Shown here piece after piece: positions 26,337-34,737 of a stretch of DNA of 36,025 bases (the stretch's first letter is position 1; every line of letters begins with the position of its first letter). The notes below the pieces were generated by a model. That model did not search any database. It was not told the origin of the DNA and worked only from the letters and a program-made list of their open reading frames with translations. Source of the stretch: an uncultured Lachnospiraceae bacterium (GTDB lineage Bacteria; Bacillota; Clostridia; Lachnospirales; Lachnospiraceae); assembly GCA_902800325.1 (NCBI GenBank), contig CADCDW010000017.1:1-36025 (forward strand). Reading direction: 5' to 3'. The translations under genes were made by a program, and so were the position numbers.

Positions 26337-27644
26337 CTAATTAGGTATATAATATAGGCGGAAGTCATAAAATTCTCCATCCAGCACAATCGTTTCACCT
26401 GTTTCATTGTCTTGCACCGTCGGATTATTCACAATACCTGCATATTCAATATAATATTGATTACTAATAACTCCTAAAGCAGTTGCTAACTCATTAGCTA
26501 AATCATCCTCATTTTTTATCCAGTTATACATATTTGCTACTGTTCTTAAATCTGTTGAATAATACATATCAAAGTACGCCATAGACGTATAATCTGTTGC
26601 TAATGTCTGTCCTGCCGCATTACATTTTTGTTTTGTAAGCTCTACTACATTTTCCGGACTATATGATACAGGTTCATCTAAATCTACTTCCGAAGCAGCA
26701 TCATTTTCACCTAAACCATTAATTTCTTCGCATATAGCCTCCATCTCACGCCAATCTTTATCAACATATATATTATCACCACTCATCTCATCCCATTCAA
26801 GTTTCAGAGGTCTATCATTAACACGGGTTACAATATATCCTTCATGACTATTATCCTTATCAAAAGTATATATACCAAAAAACTCAGCATCATATACTGT
26901 ACCTGTGGTTGTATTTAACACACTAAGCTCAGAGTAATCACTTACATATTCCAAATACGTAAAATAAACATCTTCACTTACAACATTATTTCCTGAAGCA
27001 TCCGTATTGACATTTATAACATAGTTACCGTAATAAAAATCATTTGAATCAATTATAGACTGATATAAATTTAATAACTGATTTTTTCTATCAAGAATCT
27101 TTTTATTCTCCGCTGCTTCAACCGGATTGTTTTCTATTTCGTCCTTGAGAATTTCAATGTCTTCGCTTTCAGAATCAAGCCTTGATTGTATATATGACAT
27201 GTATTCAGTCATCATATCCGAATAAATCCTCTGATATAATTCCTCATCAGTCATTTGTGCAACATCACCCAAAGTCAAATCCAAACCATCCGAACTATTA
27301 ATTGTTGCTACTTTTCCGTCTTTTATTATAAAGAAATTAGTAATATCTGCATCTTTATTGATACCATTGATATCATTTTCTAATTCGAACTCATACCAAA
27401 TCTGATAATCTCCACTTTCTAAAATTTCGGAAATCGTATATGTTCCATCGTTCCCCGCATTATTATCACTTCCAAATCCTCCAAAAACACTATCCTCTGT
27501 AGTGTTTTGTCCGGAGTCCTCACCTTTGAACATAATCTTTTTACTTCCGCTGTCTCCACATCCTGTGAGAAGCATTCCCATGCACATCAAGGCACATACT
27601 ATCTTACTTATTCTTTTACCCTTTTTAATTCCTGTTTTTTTCAT
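26337..27644 (-). CDS. Lipoprotein of unknown function
   Basis: The 435-residue protein has a lipoprotein signal with lipobox LLTGC (Cys29) after a basic N-terminus. A Gly/Asn-rich spacer (about 30-65) leads to an all-soluble region without a domain I recognise. Visible parts are an extracytoplasmic beta-rich section with EYELE-like FELENDINGINKDADIT, a helical stretch (about 140-195) rich in Glu/Asp/Ile, and a C-terminal section ending IVLDGEFYDFRLYYIPN. AAGGAAG precedes the ATG. It is the most downstream gene on the strand that carries the ECF sigma locus, with its own repeat-rich promoter region (27671-27766), and may belong to the same envelope function. Confidence 0.7.
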   Translation of the reverse strand: MKKTGIKKGKRISKIVCALMCMGMLLTGCGDSGSKKIMFKGEDSGQNTTEDSVFGGFGSDNNAGNDGTYTISEILESGDYQIWYEFELENDINGINKDADITNFFIIKDGKVATINSSDGLDLTLGDVAQMTDEELYQRIYSDMMTEYMSYIQSRLDSESEDIEILKDEIENNPVEAAENKKILDRKNQLLNLYQSIIDSNDFYYGNYVINVNTDASGNNVVSEDVYFTYLEYVSDYSELSVLNTTTGTVYDAEFFGIYTFDKDNSHEGYIVTRVNDRPLKLEWDEMSGDNIYVDKDWREMEAICEEINGLGENDAASEVDLDEPVSYSPENVVELTKQKCNAAGQTLATDYTSMAYFDMYYSTDLRTVANMYNWIKNEDDLANELATALGVISNQYYIEYAGIVNNPTVQDNETGETIVLDGEFYDFRLYYIPN

Positions 27645-27670
27645 AACATATACTTCCTTTCTCGCTCTAT

Positions 27671-27766
27671 TGTGGGTATCTCCACATTATTTTACCACTA
27701 TGTTGTGGATATTTCCACATCATTTTCCAATATTCGTAATATTTCTTTCCAATATTCATAATATGT
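27671..27766. repeat. Paired palindromes and tandem repeats in the lipoprotein promoter region
   Basis: Two 16-bp palindromes TGTGG-N6-CCACA lie at 27671-27686 and 27704-27719, 33 bp apart. Next to them a 20-bp sequence TTCCAATATTCGTAATATTT (27725-27744) is repeated with three changes at 27747-27766, a 22-bp period. The spacing in multiples of about one helical turn suggests regulator binding on one DNA face. Confidence 0.6.
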
Positions 27767-27784
27767 CTTTACCGACTCATATTA

Positions 27785-28771
27785 TTAAAAACTTGTTCTA
27801 AGTGCGTTAATTTCATAAGTATTATCCTTTATTGCACTTTGTGCCGAATATACTGCATTTGTATTTTCCTGAACGCTCATATTGTATCTGTTTATCATCT
27901 TATTTTGATAATCAAGCTTGCGCTGCGTAGTTAAGTTAACGCAGAAGTTCATTGTACTCAATACATTGGACATATTAAGCTGCCTCTTTACTACATTAAG
28001 ATTATTGATTATTTCTTCCTGATTTCTTGCCATAGCTTCAAATCCACTGTTTACTTCCTGTATAAGCTGTTGCTGGCCTGCAAGCATCTGTGCTCTGAAC
28101 TCTGTTTCTTCAAATTTCTGAACTAAAGTCATCATATCGTCTCCCATAAAATTCTTTGTTGCATATATAAACCAATCGACTGCATTTTCTGTATAATAGT
28201 TTACCGGATACCAGCTTGCTGTATTGTTATAAAGTTCGTTCTTTAAATAATTGATTTCTTCTTCAAGTCTGTCATACTGTGCATATAAAGCTTCATTAAT
28301 TTCTGATATTTCTTCATTTTTTGCTTCAGCATATTTATTATTTGCTATCATTCCTGCCACAAATATTCCAAGCAAAGGTAATCCGAATACAAGCAAAGCT
28401 ATAATCATTGTGCTTCCCATCTTAACTACGAAACCGATAAATACTGCTGCAAATACTATAGCTGATACAGTTCTTTTCTTGCCTGCTTCTTTTCTGTTAA
28501 CCCAAAATACTATCGCCGATACAGCAGATACGATAAGTAACGGGAAATCTCCTCTCATAATCGAACCCCATACAAAAAATACAACTGCCGCAAGTGTGAT
28601 TACTATAGATAAAGTTTTTATCCAGGTTTTGGCGCTCCCGGTATCCACCACATTTTTTTCCTGAAGAAATCTTCCCTCAAGATCAACTTCCTGACTGCAA
28701 AGGTTCACAATCCTATCAACTCTCTCCTTAACATAATAAAGTCCGTTTAATAACTGTTCTCTTCTTTCCAT
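27785..28771 (-). CDS. Membrane protein with coiled coils, unknown
   Basis: The 328-residue protein has a short charged N-terminus, four hydrophobic segments (about 51-72, 76-91, 101-118, 121-143) and a long cytoplasmic-looking helical region (145-328) rich in Glu, Gln and Asn with heptad character (EEISEINEALYAQYDRLEEE; GQQQLIQEVNSGFEAM; NVVKRQLNMSNVLSTMNF). I recognise no family. AGGAGG lies seven to eight bases before the ATG. Its leader and promoter are an almost exact copy of those of the secreted protein gene upstream (28804-28867 and 29747-29810), so both are probably switched by the same factor, most simply the ECF sigma factor encoded at 29953-32289. Confidence 0.7.
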   Translation of the reverse strand: MERREQLLNGLYYVKERVDRIVNLCSQEVDLEGRFLQEKNVVDTGSAKTWIKTLSIVITLAAVVFFVWGSIMRGDFPLLIVSAVSAIVFWVNRKEAGKKRTVSAIVFAAVFIGFVVKMGSTMIIALLVFGLPLLGIFVAGMIANNKYAEAKNEEISEINEALYAQYDRLEEEINYLKNELYNNTASWYPVNYYTENAVDWFIYATKNFMGDDMMTLVQKFEETEFRAQMLAGQQQLIQEVNSGFEAMARNQEEIINNLNVVKRQLNMSNVLSTMNFCVNLTTQRKLDYQNKMINRYNMSVQENTNAVYSAQSAIKDNTYEINALRTSF

Positions 28772-28803
28772 AATTTTATCCTCCTGAATTATATAAATTA
28801 TTA

Positions 28804-28867
28804 TTTTTGCAACCTTTTTTGTTGCTTTCTACTACATAGACACATGAAAGTTTTATTTGGTTTTATA
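28804..28867. repeat. 64-bp duplicated promoter/leader, copy 1
   Basis: Identical at 63 of 64 positions to 29747-29810; the single difference is at 28845. It includes an ECF-like promoter and a leader hairpin GCAAC-A6-GTTGC. It lies about 30 bp upstream of the coiled-coil membrane protein start. Confidence 0.9.
28837..28863 (-). promoter_or_regulatory. ECF-sigma-like promoter, membrane protein gene
   Basis: Minus-strand AAACC (28859-28863) and GTCTA (28837-28841) are separated by 17 bp. The AAC core at -35 and GTC at -10 are hallmarks of ECF-type promoters, and no sigma-A-type pair is seen in this duplicated segment. Assigned by pattern only. Confidence 0.4.
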
Positions 28868-28909
28868 TTTTTTTAAATTTTTTTATTTTTTTTATTAAAT
28901 GTTTTAATT

Positions 28910-29716
28910 CTACTGTACAGCTCCACATGAACATTCATAATGACCTACTTCGTCGTGATGCTGTGTGCCTGTCTTAACACGCTCAGTACCTGTCTGTACT
29001 TTCTCAGTACCTACCTGAACGGTTTCGTAGTCGTCTACCGGCACTTGGTCACATCCACCGCAGTAGTAACCTATAGCAGCTTGATATTCAGGATTGAGTG
29101 TACCACCTTCTAAGTTTCTACCTACTACAGCGTCGGCATACTCAATACAATCCATATATGGAGTACGTACGCCGTAAAGATAACATTCCCAATGATAACC
29201 AACATATTGTTCCTCATAAACAGGCTTCTCTTCGTAAACAGGTCTGTCCTCGTAGATGTCTTCATCGTAAGCTGCCCGGTCAACTACATAAGTCCAAGAA
29301 TGCTCATGTTCATTACTCTCGCTTAAACTTGCCTGATTTGATTCTTCCTGAACAGCTTCCTGCTGACCTGATTTTTTTTCTGTTTTTACTTCACTGTTTG
29401 ATATCTGTTTTTCAGACTTTGCCGGGGAAATGTTTTCTTCTTTTTCTTTAGCCTGCTCTTTAGTCTTTTTCTCGGATTTTATTTCATCCTTTTGTTCCTT
29501 CTCTTTTCTCTCCTCTGTGGTAACATCTTTTACATCAACCTTAGTCTCGTATTTATGCTCTGCCTTTTCCTCTGTAACCTCCTCTTGTTCTGTCGTTAAC
29601 TCATAATCAGATTGGAAATTATCATTCATCTGACTTCCTGCATATACTGCCACACCCGAGCCTAAAACTACCATTGTTAAAATACCTGCCATAATTACCT
29701 TTGTTTTCTTCTTCAT
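28910..29716 (-). CDS. Secreted protein with charged linker and CxxC-containing C-terminal domain
   Basis: The 268-residue protein has a signal peptide (about 1-26, ending VAVYAGS), a Lys/Glu-rich low-complexity stalk (about 35-130), and a compact C-terminal part (about 138-268). That part has HEHSWTYVVDRAAYDEDIYE, repeated VYEEKPVYEEQY, cysteines in WECYLYG/YMDC, a YYCGGC motif, runs of TxTVQVGTEKV-type repeats (VQTGTERVKTGTQ), and a final HYECSCGA. Paired CxxC motifs suggest zinc binding or disulfides. The family is one seen on Firmicute cell surfaces, function unknown. Its promoter is one of the 64-bp duplicated ECF-like promoters, placing it in the likely regulon of the sigma factor upstream. 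Confidence 0.75.
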   Translation of the reverse strand: MKKKTKVIMAGILTMVVLGSGVAVYAGSQMNDNFQSDYELTTEQEEVTEEKAEHKYETKVDVKDVTTEERKEKEQKDEIKSEKKTKEQAKEKEENISPAKSEKQISNSEVKTEKKSGQQEAVQEESNQASLSESNEHEHSWTYVVDRAAYDEDIYEDRPVYEEKPVYEEQYVGYHWECYLYGVRTPYMDCIEYADAVVGRNLEGGTLNPEYQAAIGYYCGGCDQVPVDDYETVQVGTEKVQTGTERVKTGTQHHDEVGHYECSCGAVQ

Positions 29717-29746
29717 AATCTTTTCCTCCTAAAAATAAATCTATAT

Positions 29747-29810
29747 TTTTTGCAACCTTTTTTGTTGCTTTCTACTACATAGACACACGAAAGTTTTATT
29801 TGGTTTTATA
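29747..29810. repeat. 64-bp duplicated promoter/leader, copy 2
   Basis: Second copy of the duplicated promoter/leader, 30 bp before the secreted protein start. Similarity fades into T-rich tracts beyond 29810. See 28804-28867. Confidence 0.9.
29780..29806 (-). promoter_or_regulatory. ECF-sigma-like promoter, secreted protein gene
   Basis: Same motif pair as at 28837-28863: AAACC (29802-29806), 17 bp, GTCTA (29780-29784). It starts just after the terminator of the sigma factor gene, so this gene needs its own promoter. Confidence 0.4.
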
Positions 29811-29840
29811 AATTTTAAAATTTTTTTATTTTTTTTAAAA

Positions 29841-29872
29841 AAAACGGACGATTGCTTCAAATCGTCCGTTTT
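29841..29872 (-). terminator. Terminator after the ECF sigma gene
   Basis: A perfect 13-bp stem (29841-29853 with 29860-29872, core ACGGACGATT) is followed on the minus strand by a run of T residues. A second perfect 11-bp hairpin GGCGTCAAAAG/CTTTTGACGCC (29918-29942, loop TAC) without U-tract lies right behind the stop codon, possibly protecting the 3' end. Confidence 0.88.
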
Positions 29873-29952
29873 ACGTTATTTATATACATATTTAATTTAT
29901 CACATTATTATGATGCAGGCGTCAAAAGTACCTTTTGACGCCATATGATATA

Positions 29953-32289
29953 TTATTTAATACCTGTTAATGGCAGATATGTTAACTGAATTTCTTCTCT
30001 TGAATTAATTATTTCTGTGTACTGTTCTTCTGTTATTTCTTCCAGATTTTCACCATTACTTCCGCATTTATAATATCTTCCGTCAGAGCCGTCCACTTTA
30101 ACTCCGTCTATAAAATTTAAGCTGATTCCATCTGCTGCCAGCTCATATTCTGTAGTTTGAGGTGCCCATACCATACCCTGACTTGATATAATTATATGCC
30201 CGTTTTTAAGGCATGCTATGCCGACGTTTGTTGCACCGGTCGCAGCCTCTATATTTACAGCATTGCCGTTTTTAAAAGAAATAATCGCCACATGGCTTAT
30301 GAAAAGCTCATCTATACCATCATTATTGATATCATAGTAGGAGTACTCATAGCTGTCCGTACTTAAATAATTAACGCCTGTACCCGTAGGCATCATCATA
30401 CTTATATGATATTTTTCCGCAAATGCTTCGTAAGCAGCACGCCCTTCCTCTGAAAAAACATCTTTTTGAGTAACATCATAAAAATCACTAAGCAACTCAT
30501 CTCCCATAGCATGAGCATTTTCATTGGTCATTTCTCCGGTGGTTTGCATATCCGCAGCATCCATTCCTAAACTACTTTTTAACTCTTCCAGCTTATTAAT
30601 TGCATCGGTATAACTATATTGATAATCAAATGTTTCTGTTACATTTCCGTCAGCCGAATTTTGATCCCAATTATACAATATAATATCACCGTAGTCAGCT
30701 TTCCATTCTTCTTTAACAGTCTGATATGAAGCCTCATCCGTGGAAGTTCCGCTAACAAAATAGTCGTATCTTTCATTTATTCCGGTTCCCTCTTCATCCC
30801 ATATATGATTATATGAAATCTTTAGTTCTTCTGTCTGATCGCTTACGATATCATACCCTGTCTTTTTTGTTATGAATTCCATTTCACCCGTTCCGTGTGA
30901 AGGTATATAATCCCAATAAAATGCCTGCTTTGATTTCGATGCATATATTGTATTTCTCTGTCCGCTTCCTGCACTTACATCATATGTTTCACTCAATACA
31001 GATACTGCTTTTCCTTCTTTCATAGTATATACATGAAGTGTTCCATCTCCTATTACAGAAGTAGACGGGACATCACATGTTAAAAAGAAAAGCTCCGGCA
31101 CAGAATCACCAAATGTATCTATAATAGCAACAACCTTTTCAGGCTCATGATACAATCCTGAGTTTGTCTCATAACGCTGTATCGCTTCACTGTTTTCCTG
31201 AAGAATACGCTCATATTCACTTATATACGAAAGATCCTCCTCAGGTTCCTCAACTACCTCATCGGTTACTGCCTCTGTATCGGCAATGTCAGGTGTTGCC
31301 ATGGTTTCTGTAACCTGCGCCTCTGTTTTTACAACCGGCGTATCATCGCTATCCTCCTGTTTGTCCTTAACAAGCATAACAATAGCTATCGTTCCGACTA
31401 TGGCAGCTATAGACATAAGAGCAATTATGGCTTTGCCGGCTGCCGTCTTGGCAAATGCACCCTTAACACCAGCCTTGGCTGCTTCTCCGGCTGCTCCAAA
31501 TCCTCCGGCTGCTCCCTGCGGTGCTGCTCCGTATCCTCCGGCTGCTCCCTGCGGCGCACCCTGATACATGCCACCGGCTATATTGCCTGCAAGAGGCATA
31601 GCACCCGACGAAACTGCAACAGGTGCCGCACCTGCCTTGGCTGCTTCTCTTTTGAGTAAGAGAAGTAAAAGTGCAAGTGCAGAAATTCCCTTGAAGTTGT
31701 ATCCCTTCTTCTGAAGTTCCTCTGCCTTAAGCTTTATATTTTTTCTTCCGTAATTAAGCCTTGACTTTACCGTTCCTTCCGAACAGCCAAGAGTTTCTGC
31801 GATTTCTCTTACTCCGAGTTCTTCCATATAGTACATCATTATGCACATGCGCTGGTCATCAGAAAGAGAATCAATCATTTCCCTGACTATGTTTTGTTCT
31901 TCCTGCTCGGTAAAACTAAGCTCCGGCTGATTGGGAACATAGTTATCCTCTACCTCAAAAGCAAGCTCGGAACCGTCATCTCCTTCACCTGCCATTTCAG
32001 AAAACAGTAAGGGTTGATTTTTTCGTAACTCATTTAATGCGGTATTGGCAACAATCCTGCTTGACCAGGACTGAAAACTCTCCGGCTTATCAAGACTTGG
32101 AAGATTGACCCATATCTTTATATACGCATCCTGAAGTACATCTTCTGCCGCCGCATCATTTTTCATATACTTTTTCGCTATATAAAACTTGTTCTGATAA
32201 GTTATATTATAAATCTCTCTAAAAGCAGCCTCATCACCCTGCATCGCCCTTATAACCAGGTTGATATCAAGTACTTTTCCTTCATTCAT
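29953..32289 (-). CDS. ECF sigma factor fused to a transmembrane helix and extracytoplasmic domain
   Basis: The 778-residue protein begins as an ordinary ECF sigma factor: region 2 at about 12-85 (AEDVLQDAYIKIWVNL, FQSWSSRIVANTALNELRK) and region 4 at 130-185 (LSDDQRMCIMMYYMEELGV, REIAETLGCSEGTVKSRL). A short hydrophobic stretch (201-212) and a Gly/Ala-rich linker with repeats (QGAAGGYGAAPQGAAGGFGAA type, 215-275) lead to one membrane helix (287-307) with positive residues inside and acidic ones outside. Residues 308-778 are extracytoplasmic and include a calcium-loop-like YYDINNDGIDELFIS. No anti-sigma gene is adjacent, so the fused part probably acts as sensor and tether, with release by proteolysis. 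The start overlaps a 59-codon gene; ribosome site AAGGAAG. Confidence 0.88.
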   Translation of the reverse strand: MNEGKVLDINLVIRAMQGDEAAFREIYNITYQNKFYIAKKYMKNDAAAEDVLQDAYIKIWVNLPSLDKPESFQSWSSRIVANTALNELRKNQPLLFSEMAGEGDDGSELAFEVEDNYVPNQPELSFTEQEEQNIVREMIDSLSDDQRMCIMMYYMEELGVREIAETLGCSEGTVKSRLNYGRKNIKLKAEELQKKGYNFKGISALALLLLLLKREAAKAGAAPVAVSSGAMPLAGNIAGGMYQGAPQGAAGGYGAAPQGAAGGFGAAGEAAKAGVKGAFAKTAAGKAIIALMSIAAIVGTIAIVMLVKDKQEDSDDTPVVKTEAQVTETMATPDIADTEAVTDEVVEEPEEDLSYISEYERILQENSEAIQRYETNSGLYHEPEKVVAIIDTFGDSVPELFFLTCDVPSTSVIGDGTLHVYTMKEGKAVSVLSETYDVSAGSGQRNTIYASKSKQAFYWDYIPSHGTGEMEFITKKTGYDIVSDQTEELKISYNHIWDEEGTGINERYDYFVSGTSTDEASYQTVKEEWKADYGDIILYNWDQNSADGNVTETFDYQYSYTDAINKLEELKSSLGMDAADMQTTGEMTNENAHAMGDELLSDFYDVTQKDVFSEEGRAAYEAFAEKYHISMMMPTGTGVNYLSTDSYEYSYYDINNDGIDELFISHVAIISFKNGNAVNIEAATGATNVGIACLKNGHIIISSQGMVWAPQTTEYELAADGISLNFIDGVKVDGSDGRYYKCGSNGENLEEITEEQYTEIINSREEIQLTYLPLTGIK
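31501..31554. repeat. 33-bp-period repeat in the sigma factor linker
   Basis: A 21-bp sequence starting TCCTCCGGCTGCTCCCTGCG is present at 31501-31521 and 31534-31554, coding for the Gly/Ala/Pro-rich linker between sigma and membrane domains. It is GC-rich compared with its surroundings and could vary in copy number. Confidence 0.7.
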
Positions 32290-32461
32290 TTTTCTTTTCT
32301 TCCTTTCGCATATCTGCCATTTTACCTGCTATAATCTTAAGGTAAATATTTCTATATATTCTTTCTCTTCGTTCTGTATCTATTTTTTCTCTTTCTCTTT
32401 CCTTAATCATAAGGACCCGAAAAACATCCATAATATCAGGTTTAGAAATAGGCGGATCCAT
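32282..32461 (-). CDS. Small basic protein upstream of the ECF sigma gene
   Basis: The frame gives 59 residues from the ATG complementary to 32459-32461, preceded by AAAGGAG at nine bases. It begins MDPPISKPDIMDVFRVLMIK and continues with a strongly charged helix (EREREKIDTERRERIYRNIY) ending KMADMRKEEKKNE. Its end overlaps the start of the sigma factor gene by 8 bp, which points to coupled translation. No family recognised. As the first gene of the sigma operon it may modulate the sigma factor, but this is only positional inference. A TATAAT lies about 40 bp upstream. Confidence 0.6.
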   Translation of the reverse strand: MDPPISKPDIMDVFRVLMIKEREREKIDTERRERIYRNIYLKIIAGKMADMRKEEKKNE

Positions 32462-32561
32462 AACAATCATCTCCTTTATTGTGTTTTATCTACACAAGAA
32501 AGCAGACTCGGGTATTATACTATCACTATATTGGGAATTTGTCCACAATGTACCCTTACCA

Positions 32562-33011
32562 CTATCTTGTCTTTATTAAAAAGAACTTTATAAAACATTT
32601 ATCAAAATGCCTGCTTATTTTATAGAGCCTTTTAAAATCATTTTCTGCTTTATGAAACCTTCTGTAATATTTTGAAAACAACTTACTATATCTTTCAAAG
32701 AAAAAGTTCTTGTAATTTCCTATTCTATATTTTTTTAAAAACCTGATACTCCGGTTAGTATAATTGCCATACTCATATGATTGTTCATACAGATATCCTA
32801 AAAATACAAATTCCCGTATCATTTTATAAACCGAAACTGCCTTGTAGGATTTATATGACATCTCTTTGTTTTTTATCTTCAAAAGAATATAATGCATGAA
32901 CATAAGATATTCTCTTACACATATATCGGGACAGACATCTGCCAAAAAAGGAGCAAACAGTGCTTCCACACTAAGCTTTCCAATCTTCTTTAGCTTTGTT
33001 TCTTCCATCAT
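32562..33011 (-). CDS. Basic, aromatic-rich protein of unknown function
   Basis: The protein has 149 residues from the ATG at 33009-33011 (MMEETKLKKIGKLSVEALFA), which lies behind a GGGGGG-containing ribosome site; the frame is open 26 codons further but lacks one. It is rich in Lys, Arg, Tyr and Phe (RFLKKYRIGNYKNFFFERYS, KLFSKYYRRFHK) and looks helical, with no signal peptide or membrane segment. I recognise no family. It lies upstream of the sigma operon in the same direction, 100 bp apart, and is divergent from the rhodanese gene. It might be a DNA- or RNA-binding accessory protein, which is speculation from composition only. Confidence 0.5.
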   Translation of the reverse strand: MMEETKLKKIGKLSVEALFAPFLADVCPDICVREYLMFMHYILLKIKNKEMSYKSYKAVSVYKMIREFVFLGYLYEQSYEYGNYTNRSIRFLKKYRIGNYKNFFFERYSKLFSKYYRRFHKAENDFKRLYKISRHFDKCFIKFFLIKTR

Positions 33012-33150
33012 CTTAATCACTTCCCCCCTTTCACTAATCAGACACATCAAAATCAAAAACGGTTTTATAAGACGCAAAAAATTTATCACTCTCTACATAC
33101 AGATGAATATTTTAAATTAAGTGTTTATATTTTTTAAGGAGGCGGACATT

Positions 33151-33459
33151 TTGAGATTTCGTAATATTAATATTAGGAACATCATGAATGAAGCAATCGC
33201 AAACCAAGGAATAATAGTAGACGTAAGAGAAATGAAAGAATTCGCACAAGGTCATATCCCTATGGCCATCAATCTGCCTCTTTCAGATATAGAAAACGGA
33301 AAGGTTGGTTTACCAAAAAACAAGGTTATACTTGTTTATTGTGAAACCGGCGGTGCAAGTATGATGGCTGCACGTATACTTTCGGAATACGGATATAATG
33401 TGATAAATGCTATCGGCGGAATAAATAATTACAGGGGTGCATTGACAAAAAGGAGATAG
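33151..33459 (+). CDS. Single-domain rhodanese
   Basis: The protein is one rhodanese domain of 102 residues: VDVREMKEFAQGHIPMAINLP at the front, then the active loop with Cys in VYCETGGASMMAA (CxxGxxS type), and ending AIGGINNYRGAL. Such proteins transfer sulfane sulfur or act in cyanide/thiol metabolism and metal stress. The start is the TTG at 33151, eight bases behind AAGGAGG; a GTG start at 33121 is in frame but precedes that ribosome site. TTG initiation fits. It is divergent from the basic protein gene. Confidence 0.88.
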   Translation: MRFRNINIRNIMNEAIANQGIIVDVREMKEFAQGHIPMAINLPLSDIENGKVGLPKNKVILVYCETGGASMMAARILSEYGYNVINAIGGINNYRGALTKRR

Positions 33460-33617
33460 ATTCGCTTTTGAATCAGATTATTAAAAAGAAAATATTTACA
33501 TTTTATGTATATTCCTTTTAACATATGTCCATAATTAAGGTGTAAGGCTTTGAGTTAAGCCAAAACATACAGATATATCTGCAAAATGCGGATATGACAT
33601 AGTAAGGAGGAATAGAT

Positions 33618-33770
33618 ATGTCATCTAAGAATCAGTCAAAGAATCAGGCTGGAAATAAAAACAGCCAGAGCAGCAATCAGACTAACAGCCAGAATAATTC
33701 CGGCACAAACACTCAGTCAAACAGCGAAAACAGCAATTCTAAGAACAGCAATTCTGAAAATTGTGATTAA
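33618..33770 (+). CDS. 50-residue Asn/Ser/Gln-rich peptide
   Basis: An ATG behind a perfect AAGGAGG opens a 50-codon frame that is almost only Asn, Ser, Gln, Lys and Thr (MSSKNQSKNQAGNKNSQSSN at the start) and ends SENCD. It is followed by a strong terminator and preceded by a leader containing a hairpin ATATCTGCA-AAA-TGCGGATAT type structure and a possible promoter (TTTACA, 18 bp, TAACAT). The composition recalls gamma-type small acid-soluble spore proteins and similar low-complexity peptides of Clostridia, but no homology can be claimed. The single Cys near the end is notable. Confidence 0.7.
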   Translation: MSSKNQSKNQAGNKNSQSSNQTNSQNNSGTNTQSNSENSNSKNSNSENCD

Positions 33771-33785
33771 TTAAATACAAAAGCA

Positions 33786-33818
33786 AAACCGGCACTTCCC
33801 AAAAAGATGTGCCGGTTT
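33786..33818. terminator. Bidirectional terminator
   Basis: AAACCGGCAC (33786-33795) pairs with GTGCCGGTTT (33809-33818); T-rich runs follow on both strands. It separates the peptide gene from the convergent YdcF-like gene. Confidence 0.85.
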
Positions 33819-33832
33819 ATTTATAATTGTTT

Positions 33833-34737
33833 TTAATTTGTGTATTTATTTAAAAATACGATTATTACAGCATATAAAAATAATCCGATTATATTTAAAA
33901 TATGTCTTTTTTTCTCTGCTGTAATGTTGGCTATAAATTCACGTATTATTGCGTTAAAATAAAAATACCATTTTGTCCGGCTTCCTACCCCATCAGCATT
34001 TAGACCGACACTTCTTGCAATATTTCCACTTCTGAATACATGATAACCTGTTGTGGAAAAAGCAACTTTCGCTTCTTTTTTTTGAGCATCTATCAAACGC
34101 TTTGAAAAAGCCATATTTTCTCTGGTATTTGTTGATTTATCCTCGACCATTATATAATCTTCGTCAACACCGGCTGACATAAGATAATTTTTTATGGCAC
34201 CGGCTTCAGATATAACTTCATCACTTCCCTGTCCTCCTGATGCAACAAATACAATATCTTTCCCGGTTTTTTTCTTTTGTTCTTCTGCAAACCACAAGGT
34301 TCTGTCCGCTCTTTCTTTAAGAATCGGTGTTACCGTACCGTCATCCATTATGGAACATCCAGGAATTATAATATAATCCTTATCAAATTTTGGAACATGT
34401 TTTTGCGCTCTGACTGTACAAAATAAGGTACTGACCATAAGGCTCTCTATATATACAGGAATCGAACCAAAAAAAGAATAAACTCAATCTGTGTTTCTCC
34501 CGGTATTAAACCTTTTAATTCAACCGATATGATATCTCCTTTTACTTCGATAGATTCTACACTTACCATTTCATCTTCAACTACATTTACCTCTATTGAT
34601 TTATAATCTTTAATATGGTTCTTAAACCTGTAAATATATTTGTTACCTATAATCAGAAGATTAAAAAATATAACAGCTCCGGTAACCAAAAGCCAAATTA
34701 TAATTCTTTTTATACTCACCTTTTGTACTAAATTCAT
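33833..34737 (-). pseudogene. YdcF-like (DUF218) membrane protein with a frameshift
   Basis: Two frames together give one protein. The first part (34737 downward) has a membrane helix (about 12-32) and an extracytoplasmic segment ending GLIPGETQIEFILF; after a T7 run (complement of 34469-34475) the other frame continues FGSIPVYIESLMVS and the DUF218 core: DYIIIPGCSI, ERADRTLWFAEE, VASGGQGSDEVISEA, EDKSTNTRENMAFS, TTGYHVFRSGNIAR. The C-terminus has one more helix. One added T restores a single frame. YdcF/SanA/ElyC-type proteins act in envelope or peptidoglycan precursor metabolism. A real mutation, sequencing error, or slippage in the T7 run are all possible. GGGAGAGAG precedes the ATG. Confidence 0.75.
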
